Shown one piece after another: positions 54,354-63,726 of a stretch of 64,000 bases of DNA. Positions within the stretch are counted from its first letter, which is position 1. Each line of letters begins with the position of its first letter. Origin of the DNA: Glutamicibacter sp. MNS18 (lineage in GTDB: Bacteria > Actinomycetota > Actinomycetes > Actinomycetales > Micrococcaceae); NCBI RefSeq assembly GCF_026107515.2, contig NZ_JAPCHW010000016.1, positions 1 to 64,000 of the forward strand, given 5' to 3'. Under the pieces are notes generated by a model. It searched no databases and was not told the origin of the DNA. It saw only the letters and a program-made list of their open reading frames with translations. A program made the translations under genes and the position numbers.

Positions 54354-56567
54354 TCAGAAGACGTAGATGGTGATGCTCGACCCGCGTTCGGCCTTCTTAT
54401 CCAGCGGTGTCTGCATGCGCACCGTGTCCGAACGCTGGCCCAGCATCTTGCGGGTCTCCACTTCGAATCCCGCGTCCTGCAGGGTCGCGACCGCCTCGTC
54501 CAGCGACCGGCCGATCACCGAGGGGATGGACAGGTATTCCGGCCCCTGGGACAACTGCACGGTAATACGTGAGCCGGCTTGCACGCTACCGTCCTCGGGG
54601 TCCTGGGCGGCCACCTGACCTGCCGGAACCTGGGAGGAGAACACCGGGGCACCCGATTGAATCTCCAAGCCAAGGTCCTGGAGCGTGGCACGGGCCGCGG
54701 ACTCCTCCAGCCCGATCAAGCTCGGGACCTCCACCGGCGCGGGGCCGGCAGAAACCAGCAGCGAGGTGCCGGTTTTCCGGGTCAACTGTTCACCGGCCTG
54801 CGGGGTGCTGGAGATGACCAGCCCCTCGGGCACGGTGGAGGAATGCTCCTGGCTGATGGCCGGGTCACGCAACTGAAGCTCGGACAGGGCGGAGCCGGCC
54901 GACGCGACATCCATCCCGCCCAGATCGGGCATCTGGAAAATCTCCGGACCGCGTGAAACCACCAGCTCCACTCCCTGGAAGCGCATGATGTTCTCACCCT
55001 GGCCCGGGTTCGATTCGATAACCCGCCCCACGGCCACCTCATCGTGGTAGCTGTTGTTCACCCGGACCGGTACCCCGGCCCGGTCAAGCTCCTGCACTGC
55101 CTGGGCCTGCAGCAGCCCACCCAGCTGCGGGATGCTGATGATACTGCCCGGGCCGCGGCCGAAGAACCAGGCCGTGGCGGCCACCAGGGCCACCGCCAGG
55201 ATGACCAGCAGGAAGGTCAGGAACCTGCGGCCCGCACCGGGAGGCGCGGCCAGCTGGTGGGTGGGGATCTGGGCCTGCTTGCGCCACTGTTTCTGGGCGC
55301 GTTGCCGCTCCCGCTTGGACAGGGGGGCGTCCTGCGTCCCGGCGGAATCCGCTGTTACCGCATCCTCCGGGCGGCCCATGGCCATGGTCGGTTGGGGCAG
55401 GAACGGTTGGGCCTGTGGCGGGGCCGAAGCATGCTGCTGCGGAGAGTGGAGTTCGGTGGGGGACTGCGCATCGTGTCCCGGCAGGTGGGCCAGGGCTTCG
55501 GTGGGCACGCCGGAGGCGTCAACCGCCTCGGTGGGCTGGGAGCCGGCATCCAGTGCCCGGGTGGCCTCGGAATCCTGTTTCTCCCACCACGGATCACCGG
55601 GCGCGTCGCGTTCGGCCGCCTCCCATTGGCCCAGGCGCTGCTGCACCGAGGTGGCTGCCGGCGCGCCGTGCGGGATCAGGTCCTCCAACCCGCCGTAGAG
55701 GGCCGCACCCAGATCAAGCTGATCCTCGCTGAGCGTCGCACGGATCTGGATGATCTCATCAAGCAGGAAGCCGGCGTTCTGCGGGCGGTTTTCCGGATCC
55801 TTCTCGGTGCAGAAGCGCACCAGCTCATCCAGGTCCTGGGCCAGCTGCGGGACCCGGGCCGAGGGCAACGGGGTCTCCGATTCCAGTTGGTGGCGCATCA
55901 GGGCCGGGATCGAGGCATCGGGGTAGGGGACCGTGCCGGTGAGCATCTGGTAGATCATCACGCCAACCGCGTAGATGTCGCTGCGCGCATCGGCCGGCTG
56001 GCCCGAAACCAACTCGGGGGAAGCATACTGCAAGGTGGCCAACAGGGTTGCCGACTGGGTATGCGCGCTGGCCGCCCGGGCCAGCCCGAAATCGGCAATC
56101 AGCACCTGGCCGGTATTGGAGATCAGCACATTGGCCGGCTTGATGTCACGGTGCACGATCTGTTCGGTGTGCGCGGCGGACAGGCCCCGGCAGATATGTT
56201 CCAGCAGGCTCAGCGCCTGGCGCGGGGTCAACCGGCCGCGGTTGGTGATCAGCTCGTGCAGGTTCTGCCCGCGCACGTATTCCATCACCAGGTACACCAG
56301 TTGCCCCGAGACATTGTGGTCCAGGATCTTCAGCACGTTCGGGTGGTTCAGGTTTGCCGCGATCACCGCTTCGGAGGCGAAGCGCTTGCGCACCTCGGTC
56401 TCGGCGGCGTAGTTCTCGTTGAGGATCTTCACCGCCACGGTCCGGTGCAACCTGATATCCAGAGCCTTGTAGATTTTGGACATGCCCCCGTAGCCGATCA
56501 AGCCCTCCAGGACGTAGCGTTCCTCAAGGCATTGGCCGATCAGGTGATCCGAAGGTGCTGGGCTCAT
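54354..56567 (-). CDS. pknL: Ser/Thr protein kinase with four PASTA domains, PknL-like
   Basis: Membrane kinase that phosphorylates proteins of cell wall and metabolism control. Seen: 737 residues; kinase domain (glycine loop LIGYGGMSKIYKALD, Lys in AVKIL, catalytic HRDIKPANVLI, DFGLARAAS, PELVSG), a Pro/Gln-rich linker (about 285-440), one membrane helix (RFLTFLLVILAVALVAATAW) and four extracellular PASTA repeats. Mycobacterial PknL lacks PASTA, so the domain set is more like PknB, while the position beside aroG suggests the pknL orthologue. The GarA at 40.9 kb is a possible substrate. Confidence 0.9.
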   Translation of the reverse strand: MSPAPSDHLIGQCLEERYVLEGLIGYGGMSKIYKALDIRLHRTVAVKILNENYAAETEVRKRFASEAVIAANLNHPNVLKILDHNVSGQLVYLVMEYVRGQNLHELITNRGRLTPRQALSLLEHICRGLSAAHTEQIVHRDIKPANVLISNTGQVLIADFGLARAASAHTQSATLLATLQYASPELVSGQPADARSDIYAVGVMIYQMLTGTVPYPDASIPALMRHQLESETPLPSARVPQLAQDLDELVRFCTEKDPENRPQNAGFLLDEIIQIRATLSEDQLDLGAALYGGLEDLIPHGAPAATSVQQRLGQWEAAERDAPGDPWWEKQDSEATRALDAGSQPTEAVDASGVPTEALAHLPGHDAQSPTELHSPQQHASAPPQAQPFLPQPTMAMGRPEDAVTADSAGTQDAPLSKRERQRAQKQWRKQAQIPTHQLAAPPGAGRRFLTFLLVILAVALVAATAWFFGRGPGSIISIPQLGGLLQAQAVQELDRAGVPVRVNNSYHDEVAVGRVIESNPGQGENIMRFQGVELVVSRGPEIFQMPDLGGMDVASAGSALSELQLRDPAISQEHSSTVPEGLVISSTPQAGEQLTRKTGTSLLVSAGPAPVEVPSLIGLEESAARATLQDLGLEIQSGAPVFSSQVPAGQVAAQDPEDGSVQAGSRITVQLSQGPEYLSIPSVIGRSLDEAVATLQDAGFEVETRKMLGQRSDTVRMQTPLDKKAERGSSITIYVF

Positions 56568-56691
56568 GATGCGCCCGTGCAGTGATGCGCAGCGGGTGCG
56601 GCGGCGACCTGCATCACGGGCGGCTCCTTTCGTACGGTGACACTACAATCAATCTACCCAGTACGGCTGGGAATTTGACCAGTTAACGCCA

Positions 56692-56728
56692 AGATCCGCC
56701 AGAACAACGGCGGCGTTCTGGCGGATCT
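56692..56728 (-). terminator. terminator of the whiB gene
   Basis: The arms agatccgccagaac and gttctggcggatct pair exactly (14 bp) around a 9-base loop, about 50 bases past the stop of the whiB1-type gene on the minus strand and ahead of the kinase gene. Confidence 0.7.
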
Positions 56729-56776
56729 GGGATGATTCCGGGGCCGATGAATCGGGCCGGAGTCGCGAAGTCTGGA

Positions 56777-57025
56777 TTAGGACGCGCGACGTGCGCGAGC
56801 CGCACGGCGCTTCAGGGCACGACGCTCGTCTTCGCTCATGCCGCCCCACACACCGGCATCCTGGCCTGACTCGATGGCCCACTGCAGGCAGGTCTCGGTG
56901 ACGTCGCAGCGTCGGCATACACTCTTGGCTTCCTCGATCTGCAGCAGGGCTGGTCCGGTATTTCCAACGGGGAAGAAAAGCTCCGGATCCTTGTCCAGAC
57001 ACGCTGCGCGGCTACGCCAATCCAT
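56777..57025 (-). CDS. whiB1: WhiB-family iron-sulfur regulator, WhiB1 type
   Basis: A small [4Fe-4S] protein that acts as a transcription regulator, nitric-oxide sensitive in mycobacteria. Seen: 82 residues with four Cys (CLDKDPELFF; CRRCDVTETC), the turn GVWGGMSEDERRALKRR, and a basic end. The start MDWRSRAACLDKDPELFFP corresponds to WhiB1 more than to other Whi proteins. Divergent from the small membrane protein; the gap 57026-57376 contains its promoter and an inverted repeat but no gene. Confidence 0.95.
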   Translation of the reverse strand: MDWRSRAACLDKDPELFFPVGNTGPALLQIEEAKSVCRRCDVTETCLQWAIESGQDAGVWGGMSEDERRALKRRAARARRAS

Positions 57026-57298
57026 GCTTCTTGATGCTCCTCGAAAATTGGGGGTGGCCCATCCTGCAGTACGTCCAATGGCGCAACATGGTGATGTTGT
57101 TCCGGGCGCATGGGGCTACTGTCGCTGTAGGCAGGGTGAGCCGAAATCTCAATGGTGTCCGGCAGATGCTCACCGCCGGAACTAACTTCATAAGGTTTTC
57201 ATGTTACAGATAAGTAAACAAGGGTCGCCGGATCGAAACCTCGGCAAAATCCTGAGTGCTTTGTCACAAACCCGCGAACGGCAAGATGACTAGCTTAG

Positions 57299-57314
57299 TG
57301 TCAGATATTTGACA
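57299..57314. promoter_or_regulatory. TGTCA-N6-TGACA inverted repeat in the whiB1 upstream region
   Basis: tgtcagatatttgaca has perfect 5-bp arms and a nearly symmetric centre. It lies between the whiB1-type gene and the divergent small membrane protein, about 63 bases before the latter's start. It resembles CRP-type sites in layout but not in arm sequence (TGTGA). Confidence 0.4.
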
Positions 57315-57339
57315 ATGGGTACATGAATCACATTTCTGT

Positions 57340-57370
57340 TTGATCACCTCGGCACCCAGCACGTAGATTG
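57340..57370 (+). promoter_or_regulatory. candidate promoter giving a leaderless transcript
   Basis: ttgatc (57340-57345) and tagatt (57365-57370) are spaced by 19 bases, and the GTG start at 57377 lies 6 bases after the -10-like hexamer, about where transcription should begin. No ribosome site is visible, consistent with leaderless expression, which is common in actinobacteria. Confidence 0.45.
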
Positions 57371-57376
57371 TTTGAT

Positions 57377-57784
57377 GTGAGCAACAACGAACTGGCCGGC
57401 GCCAGAACACTGAGTGTCAAAGTCGTGGCGGCCCTGGTGCTGGTCGAGGCCCTGGCCGTCCTGGCCTATGGCATCAACTACCTGATCCACATCACGGATC
57501 CCGGGGTGCTGACCATGCCCGGGCGCATCTTCATGCTGGTGCTTTGCCTGGCGGCCGCGGTCTGGCAGGGCTGGGTGGCCTACAGCTTCTACCGGGGCCG
57601 GGCCTGGACCCGGGCGGCGATCGTCGCCTGGCAGCTGTTCCAGGTCATCCTGGCTACCACCTACTTCCAAACCGAACTGATCGGGGTGGCCGTATTGGCC
57701 TTCTTTGTCGCCGCCGGGGTGCTGATCCTGCTGTTCGCCCCGCAGACCACCGCCTTCCTGGGCGACCGCAAGAGCCGCAGCTGA
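57377..57784 (+). CDS. small four-helix membrane protein
   Basis: Function unknown. Seen: 135 residues with four hydrophobic helices (VVAALVLVEALAVLAYGINY, IFMLVLCLAAAVWQGWVAYS, AAIVAWQLFQVILATTYF, LIGVAVLAFFVAAGVLILLF) and a short cytoplasmic end. No catalytic motif. Similar 130-140-residue proteins are common in Micrococcales. A TTG three codons upstream could also be used. The stop is 1 base from the convergent stop of the large FtsK-type gene. Confidence 0.75.
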   Translation: MSNNELAGARTLSVKVVAALVLVEALAVLAYGINYLIHITDPGVLTMPGRIFMLVLCLAAAVWQGWVAYSFYRGRAWTRAAIVAWQLFQVILATTYFQTELIGVAVLAFFVAAGVLILLFAPQTTAFLGDRKSRS

Positions 57785-57785
57785 G

Positions 57786-60700
57786 CTAGCCGCACGCAAT
57801 GCGCACCTCGGCGGGCTGACCGCCGATCAGCATCACCGCGCGCCAACACCCCCGATGCCGTACCGGATCCCGGGCTGCCAGCACAGGCCAGTTCAGCGGT
57901 TGCATGTCAAAGGGATGCATGGCCTCGACCACCAGCACATCGCGCTCATCCAGGGCCATGGCCGGCAAACCGAAGTCGTAGGCCAGCCGGGCCGACGGGG
58001 CACAGAACACCACCGGCCGATGCCCCTGCGCCGCCAGTTCGTTCAACCGTCCGGCCAACCCGGGATCCGGGGCGCCGGAGAGCACCAGGGCCGTGCCCGG
58101 GGCCAACTCCTGCGCCCCGTCGCCCAACTGAACACCCCAGCGTCGGGAAAGCAGACGGGCCACCTCGGATCGCAACCCCGCATCGGGCACCAGGATGAAA
58201 CCGATCCCCGCCGGGGTGAAATGCACCGGTGTCTCTTCCAAGCCGCTGGTTCCCAGGAACCGGTCACCGACCCGGGATGACGCCGCAGGTTCGGCGCCCC
58301 AAGCAGCCGGCGCACTGCCGATTGCGGAGCGCAACCCGGTCAGCTGGATGCCGTGCATCTGTCCGTCGGGTCCGACTTGGATCCCACGTCCGGCCACGGC
58401 GCTGACCAGAGGCAGTTTCGGCCACATCATCGTCAGCCCCTGGGGTGCACCCAGGGGGAAGTACCAGCGCCGGGTGCACAGCTGTGTGGCCTTGAGCGCC
58501 GACAGGTCGCGATCCCCGATGATCACCACTTGCACTGCACTCTGCGGCGCCCCGCGGATCAGCGTCGCGATGACCTCGTCGAACCGGGCCCAGAGTGCCG
58601 GGGGCAAGGCGGCGGCCAGACCCGCAAGATTGCGGGCCACCACCAGCACCCCACGCAACTGCCCGGCCCCGGCCAGGAAGTCCAGGGCCTGGGTGAACAG
58701 GTAGGTGTCCGTACCGGTAAGCAGTACCTGGTGCGGTTCGGGCCGCCGCCCCGGTGGCGGGGCCGCGTCGAAGTACAGCAACCGGTGACCGGTGCCGAAT
58801 AACCCGGCAGCCAGGTGCCCGCCGCCAGCTTCCGGCAGGCCGCTGACCAGCAGGGCCGGGGCGGTGCCGGTGCCCAGGCACAATGGCCGGAGCCTGCCCC
58901 CGGACAGGTCGTCGAGCACCCCGCACAGCACCTGGCCATCCCCGGGCTCCCCGGGGGCAACTTCCTGCACGGACCCGGGCAGTGGCGGGGCAAAGGGATT
59001 GTCGACGCCCGGATGACCCTGCCAGCTTTCTCCGATCCGTTCCACGCGTTGGCGCAGCAGTTCCATGGCCTGGCCGGCCGTTGGCTGCTGGCCCAGCGGT
59101 CGGCGGCGGTATTCGGCGAAACCATGGGCCGCCCGTTCGGCCAGGTAGCCCACCGGCGGCGGGGCCGCCGCCAGCCGGAACCGGAACCGGGTGGCCCCGA
59201 TCGCGTTTCCGCGCAGGATCGCCTCACCGGGCCGGCTCAGTTGGGCGGCCTGCGCACTGCCCACCAGGTCGATGGACTCGGCATTCTCCCGGACACGCAG
59301 GGCGATGACGGTGTTGACATTCGCCCGGGTCTGCCCGCTGAGGGTGCCGGCCGGTTTCTGCGTGGACAGCAGCAGGTGGATACCCAATGCCCGGCCCACC
59401 GTGGCGATGCGGTCGACGCGGGTCCCGGCCTCGGGCAACTGGTCGATGAACACCCTGAATTCGTCGATGACCACCACCAGCCGCGGTAAGGCGGGCCACC
59501 GGCCGTTGGCCTGCTGGTATTCGCCGATGTCGCTGCACCTGGCATCGTGCAGCAGCTGTTCGCGGCGCCGGATCTCGGTTTCCAACTGCTGCAGCATGCG
59601 CAGCGCCTGGGCGCCGTCCAGGTCCGAGGAGAACAGCTGGGTATGCGGCAACCTGGCGAACACCGACAGGCTCGCGCCGCCCTTGAAATCGACCAGGGCC
59701 AGGGCCAGTTGTTGCGGGGAATGCCCGGCCACCAGTTCGGCCACGATCCGCCGCAACGCCTCCGACTTGCCGGAGCCGGTGGTTCCGGCCACGAGCACAT
59801 GCGGGCCGTCGGATTCCAGATCCAGGCCGACTTCACGCCCCTGCTGGTCATCACCCAGGGCGCAGTGCAATACGCGGCCGGAATGGGCGGGAGCCCGCTG
59901 TTCGACGCGATGCCTTCCCGCCGACAACCAGCAGTCCACCAGCCGGGCGAAATGCGCGGGGCTGAGCCGCTCGGGACAATCCAGCTGCGCCTGCACATCA
60001 TCGAGAAGCGCCTGCCCGCTGTCCACATCGACCCAGCCGCTGAGTCCATCGCCTATCCGGGGTCCGAGGCCGATGACCAGCGCCCCGGGCACCGGCCGCG
60101 CAGTGCCGGCAACCAGGTACAGCACTTCGAGATCCGGCCGCGGGTTCGAGCCAAACCCCGCCGGTGCCGGTTCCGTTGGCGGGGTTCCGAGACTGATGTT
60201 GGGTAGCAGCACCAAGCTGGCCGGAAGCAGCCGGAGCCCCGGGTCGATCACCAGTCTCGGCCCGCCGGAAATGACCGATGGCAGCAGCCGGGCCAGTATC
60301 GCGCACAGCACCTCCAAACCGTCCCCGGGGTGCTTGGCGAGCACCTGCCACGCGCCGGTGGCTTCCATGGCGAACACCGCAGAGGCGTGCCCTCCTCCGG
60401 TCACCGGGTCCCGGGAGCCGGCCGACTCGGGGTTCCAGCGCCCGCTCCCCAGCACCAGCAACGGTTCGGTGCCCGGGTACGGCAGCAGCCCGCGTCCGCT
60501 GGTCGCGGCCGCGATCACGGTGCCCAGGGGTGGTGCGAGCCGGCGTCGCAGCGCCAGCCACCTGCCGGTATGTTCGCGAGCTGTGCGACGGTAGCCGATC
60601 CGGGCGCGGACCAATCCCGCCAGTGGGATGGCCGCCAGCAGCGCGGTGCACCCGGAGATGACCAGGAAGATCCTGGAGCCGGTCAGCAGCGCCAGCAGGA

Positions 60701-61346
60701 TACCGATCGCCAGCGGGACCACGGCGGCACCCAGCATCGTCACCAACCGTTGCGCCTCGGGTTTGGCTGGCAACCGGGGTGGGGGAGTTGGCCAGCGCTC
60801 GCCGGCCGGTTCCAGTTCGGACAGAGGATCCTCCACCTTCAACGTGGTTTGCCCCATCCTGATCAGCGCTCCGCGCACCAGCCTCATCGGCCCGTCATCC
60901 GCTGCCCGTCCGCCGCCCAGCAACCGCACCGTTTGCCCGGGGGCCACATGCAGCGTGATGCTGCGGTGGTCCACTTCGACGGTGGCCTGCACCCGTGCCA
61001 GGGCCGGGTCCTCCAACCACAACGGGGCGCACCGGCCCACCGGGTGGGAACCAGGCAAGAGGGCGATGTGCGCCCCGGCATTGGGCCCATCGAGCACGTA
61101 CAACTGCAAGGCCTGCGGGCCGGTGGTTTCACGCTGCGCGGGCACATCGGTGATGATCGCCGAATCCTGCGGCGCGAAGTCGGCAAGCTCACCCAGCGGC
61201 CGCCCGGCGCAGAACCAGGGGCCCGGACCGAACTGCGCGCGCAGCAGCGCCTGGAGCCCGGGACCGTCCAGCACCTGATCGCTATGGACGACGAAATGCC
61301 GTGGCCGGGCGAAGCCGCGGGAACACAACAGGAATTCCAGAGCCAC
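57786..61346 (-). CDS. FtsK/SpoIIIE-type ATPase with FHA-like domain, EssC/EccC family
   Basis: A large membrane ATPase of the type VII secretion motor family; client unknown. Seen: 1186 residues; an N-terminal domain of about 90 residues, a degenerate FHA-like domain (LYVLDGPNAGAHIALLPGSH, residues about 81-173, lacking the usual Ser and His), two membrane helices (about 203-245), an FtsK ATPase module with Walker A GTTGSGKS (521-528), LALVDFKGGASLS, and Walker B VVVIDEF (624-630), then a long C-terminal part with decayed ATPase-like modules. DFKGG is typical of EccC/EssC. No WXG100 gene is near. It is divergent from the Tad pilus operon. Confidence 0.85.
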   Translation of the reverse strand: MALEFLLCSRGFARPRHFVVHSDQVLDGPGLQALLRAQFGPGPWFCAGRPLGELADFAPQDSAIITDVPAQRETTGPQALQLYVLDGPNAGAHIALLPGSHPVGRCAPLWLEDPALARVQATVEVDHRSITLHVAPGQTVRLLGGGRAADDGPMRLVRGALIRMGQTTLKVEDPLSELEPAGERWPTPPPRLPAKPEAQRLVTMLGAAVVPLAIGILLALLTGSRIFLVISGCTALLAAIPLAGLVRARIGYRRTAREHTGRWLALRRRLAPPLGTVIAAATSGRGLLPYPGTEPLLVLGSGRWNPESAGSRDPVTGGGHASAVFAMEATGAWQVLAKHPGDGLEVLCAILARLLPSVISGGPRLVIDPGLRLLPASLVLLPNISLGTPPTEPAPAGFGSNPRPDLEVLYLVAGTARPVPGALVIGLGPRIGDGLSGWVDVDSGQALLDDVQAQLDCPERLSPAHFARLVDCWLSAGRHRVEQRAPAHSGRVLHCALGDDQQGREVGLDLESDGPHVLVAGTTGSGKSEALRRIVAELVAGHSPQQLALALVDFKGGASLSVFARLPHTQLFSSDLDGAQALRMLQQLETEIRRREQLLHDARCSDIGEYQQANGRWPALPRLVVVIDEFRVFIDQLPEAGTRVDRIATVGRALGIHLLLSTQKPAGTLSGQTRANVNTVIALRVRENAESIDLVGSAQAAQLSRPGEAILRGNAIGATRFRFRLAAAPPPVGYLAERAAHGFAEYRRRPLGQQPTAGQAMELLRQRVERIGESWQGHPGVDNPFAPPLPGSVQEVAPGEPGDGQVLCGVLDDLSGGRLRPLCLGTGTAPALLVSGLPEAGGGHLAAGLFGTGHRLLYFDAAPPPGRRPEPHQVLLTGTDTYLFTQALDFLAGAGQLRGVLVVARNLAGLAAALPPALWARFDEVIATLIRGAPQSAVQVVIIGDRDLSALKATQLCTRRWYFPLGAPQGLTMMWPKLPLVSAVAGRGIQVGPDGQMHGIQLTGLRSAIGSAPAAWGAEPAASSRVGDRFLGTSGLEETPVHFTPAGIGFILVPDAGLRSEVARLLSRRWGVQLGDGAQELAPGTALVLSGAPDPGLAGRLNELAAQGHRPVVFCAPSARLAYDFGLPAMALDERDVLVVEAMHPFDMQPLNWPVLAARDPVRHRGCWRAVMLIGGQPAEVRIACG

Positions 61347-61442
61347 CGGATCCTACCCCCGTAACGTTGAGTGGAGAAATGAGCGCCTGTGGGCACCATC
61401 AACCCACGGCCTGAGGTGCGCTGTTTCAGTCGTGCCCAGAAA

Positions 61443-61476
61443 TGTGGACAGCATCAAGCAGAAATACTTATCCACA
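61443..61476. promoter_or_regulatory. two DnaA-box-like sites in the FtsK/tad divergent region
   Basis: ttatccaca (61468-61476) is the exact consensus DnaA box, and tgtggacag (61443-61451) is one base from the inverted TTGTCCACA box used in actinobacteria. They lie 16 bases apart between the minus-strand ATPase (start 61346) and tadA (start 61652). The 300-base gap otherwise shows no gene and must hold both promoters. Confidence 0.6.
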
Positions 61477-61651
61477 AACTTGGCAGCACCCCTTGAAAGC
61501 CCGTGGCCGTGGCACTAGCATCCGTGGTCAATGGACTTCGGCGCCGGAGGGATGAACCCGTGTGCCATCGTTGCGTCCGGTGGCACTTGGGGCCGGACGG
61601 TACCCCGGAAAACGGGTGGGCAGGCGCAGCAGTTGCCGAAGGGACCGGATC

Positions 61652-62878
61652 GTGGATGCGTTGTCAGTGGTGGAAGACGAGGTGCGCGAACTGGTGCGCC
61701 GGCACGGACTGGATCCGGCCAAGCAACCGGCCCAGATCCGCAAGCTGATCGACGATGTGGTCAGGGACTACGACGAACGGGCGCTGCTCGGCGCGGTACC
61801 GCAATTGGGCGAACTGGAAGCGGCCAAACGCAGCGTTTACGACAATGTGGCCGGCTTCGGGCCACTGCAACCGCTGCTGGATGACCCTTCCGTCGAGGAG
61901 ATCTGGATCAACGCACCCCACCAGGTGTTCTGCGCCCGTGCCGGACGCAGTGAACTGACCGGAATCCGGCTCGATGCCCAGCAGATCGCCGCCCTGGTCG
62001 AGCGGATGCTCAAGGCCTCGGGGCGCCGGTTGGACCTGTCCCAGCCGTTTGTGGACTGCCAGCTGCCTGACGGATCGCGGCTGCATGTGGTCATCCCCGA
62101 CATCACCCGTGAGCACTGGGCGGTGAATATCCGCAAGTTCATCGCCCAGGCCAGCAAGCTCGACGACCTGGTGGAACTGGGGTCATTGACCGGGGACGCC
62201 GCGTTTTTCCTGGGCTGCGCCATCGCCGCCGGCATGAACGTGATTGTCACCGGCCCCACCCAGGCCGGCAAGACCACGATGCTCAACTGCCTGTCCTCGG
62301 CGATCGGACCCCGTGAACGGGTCATCACCATCGAGGAGATCTTCGAGCTGAACTTCGCCCTGCGCGACCAGGTGGCGATGCAGACCCGCCTGCCGAATCT
62401 GGAAGGCACCGGGGAGATCACCATGCGCAGGCTGGTCAAGGAGGCGCTGCGCATGCGCCCGGAGCGGCTGATCGTCGGCGAGGTGCGTGAAGCCGAGGCC
62501 CTGGACCTGCTGATCGCGTTGAACTCCGGCATCGCCGGGTTGTGCACACTTCATGCCAACTCTGCCCGCGACGCGATCACCAAGATGTGCACGCTACCGC
62601 TGCTGGCCGGTCCCAACATCACCTCCGACTTCGTGGTCAAGACCGTGGCGACCTGTGTGGATGTGGTGGTGCACTGTACCCGGGACCCGCAGGGACAACG
62701 CCATGTGGCGGAGATCCTGACCGTTCCGGGTCGCGTGGAGGAGGACCAGATCGAAACCTCCACCCTGTTCAGCCGTCGCGACGGGCAACTCCAGATGGCT
62801 CCGGGCGCAGACTGGGCGCACCAGAAATTCGATCTGGCCGGGGTGAAGATGGCCGAACTGATGGGTGCTCGGCGATGA
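61652..62878 (+). CDS. tadA: Tad/Flp pilus assembly ATPase TadA (CpaF)
   Basis: Hexameric secretion ATPase that drives pilus assembly. Seen: 408 residues of the VirB11/GspE family; N-terminal domain (LLGAVPQLGELEAAKRSVYD), Walker A TGPTQAGKTTML (near residue 205), ITIEEIFELNFA (Asp box), Walker B LIVGEVREAEALDLL and the His box GLCTLHANSA. The GTG is chosen because gaaggga lies 8 bases upstream; an earlier in-frame codon (61562) would add 30 unlike residues. tadB overlaps its stop by 4 bases. The Pro-rich insert-free length is typical for actinobacterial TadA. Confidence 0.93.
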   Translation: MDALSVVEDEVRELVRRHGLDPAKQPAQIRKLIDDVVRDYDERALLGAVPQLGELEAAKRSVYDNVAGFGPLQPLLDDPSVEEIWINAPHQVFCARAGRSELTGIRLDAQQIAALVERMLKASGRRLDLSQPFVDCQLPDGSRLHVVIPDITREHWAVNIRKFIAQASKLDDLVELGSLTGDAAFFLGCAIAAGMNVIVTGPTQAGKTTMLNCLSSAIGPRERVITIEEIFELNFALRDQVAMQTRLPNLEGTGEITMRRLVKEALRMRPERLIVGEVREAEALDLLIALNSGIAGLCTLHANSARDAITKMCTLPLLAGPNITSDFVVKTVATCVDVVVHCTRDPQGQRHVAEILTVPGRVEEDQIETSTLFSRRDGQLQMAPGADWAHQKFDLAGVKMAELMGARR

Positions 62879-63726
62879 TCCTGGTCGTAGCGCTCCTTGG
62901 CGGACTCGGCGTGGCCCTGGTGGTCGACGCCTGCCTTTTCGAACCCTGGACCCGCCGCAAGACCGGGCCGGGCAGGATCCGCACGGCCCTGCTCCAGGCC
63001 GGGATCAACACCGTGGCCCCCTCGCGTTTCGTCATCGTCTGTTCCGCTACCGCGGTCACTGCAGCACTGCTGACCCTGGCGGTAACCGGGTCCTTCCTGT
63101 TCGCCGGGCTGTTCGGCGGGTTCGGCGCGTTCGCCCCGTGGGTCTACCTGCGCTACCAGGCTGGCAAACGCCGTGCGCTACTGCGCGAACAGTGGCCCGA
63201 GGTGGTTGACCACCTGCGCAGCGCCGTGCGTGCCGGACTGTCGTTGCCCGAATCGCTGAGCCAATTGGCCGAGGCCGGCCCGGAAACGCTGCGACCGGCC
63301 TTCCGGGACTTCGCCTTGGACTACCGGGCGACCGCGAACTTCTCGCTGGCCCTGGACCATCTGTCCCTGCGGCTGGCCGACCCCGTGGCGGATAAGATCC
63401 TCACGACCCTGCGCATCACCCGGGAAGTGGGCGGCACCGAACTCGGACACACCCTGGGCACACTGGCCTCGTTCCTGCGCGACGACGTGAAAACGCGCGG
63501 CGAACTGGCCGCCCGGCAGTCCTGGATCATCTCCGCCGCCCGGTTGGCGGTCGCCGCCCCGTGGATCGTGCTGCTGGTGCTTGGCACGCAGCCGGCGGCA
63601 ATCGTGGCCTACTCCACCCCGGCCGGGGTATTGCTGCTGGGCGCAGGTTTGCTGGTCAGCTTCATCTGCTACCGGATCATGCTGCGCCTGGGCACGCTAC
63701 CGGTGGAAGAACGGGTGCTGATATGA
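62875..63726 (+). CDS. tadB: Tad pilus inner-membrane protein TadB
   Basis: GspF-like platform protein of the pilus. Seen: 283 residues; N-terminal helix (LVVALLGGLGVALVVDACLF), a second helical pair (IVCSATAVTAALLTLAVTGS), a cytoplasmic GSPII_F domain (WPEVVDHLRSAVRAGLSLPE; TTLRITREVGGTELGHTLGT; DDVKTRGELAARQSWI), and C-terminal helices. ATG overlaps the tadA stop and its stop overlaps tadC (ATGA). Fully intact. Confidence 0.92.
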   Translation: MILVVALLGGLGVALVVDACLFEPWTRRKTGPGRIRTALLQAGINTVAPSRFVIVCSATAVTAALLTLAVTGSFLFAGLFGGFGAFAPWVYLRYQAGKRRALLREQWPEVVDHLRSAVRAGLSLPESLSQLAEAGPETLRPAFRDFALDYRATANFSLALDHLSLRLADPVADKILTTLRITREVGGTELGHTLGTLASFLRDDVKTRGELAARQSWIISAARLAVAAPWIVLLVLGTQPAAIVAYSTPAGVLLLGAGLLVSFICYRIMLRLGTLPVEERVLI

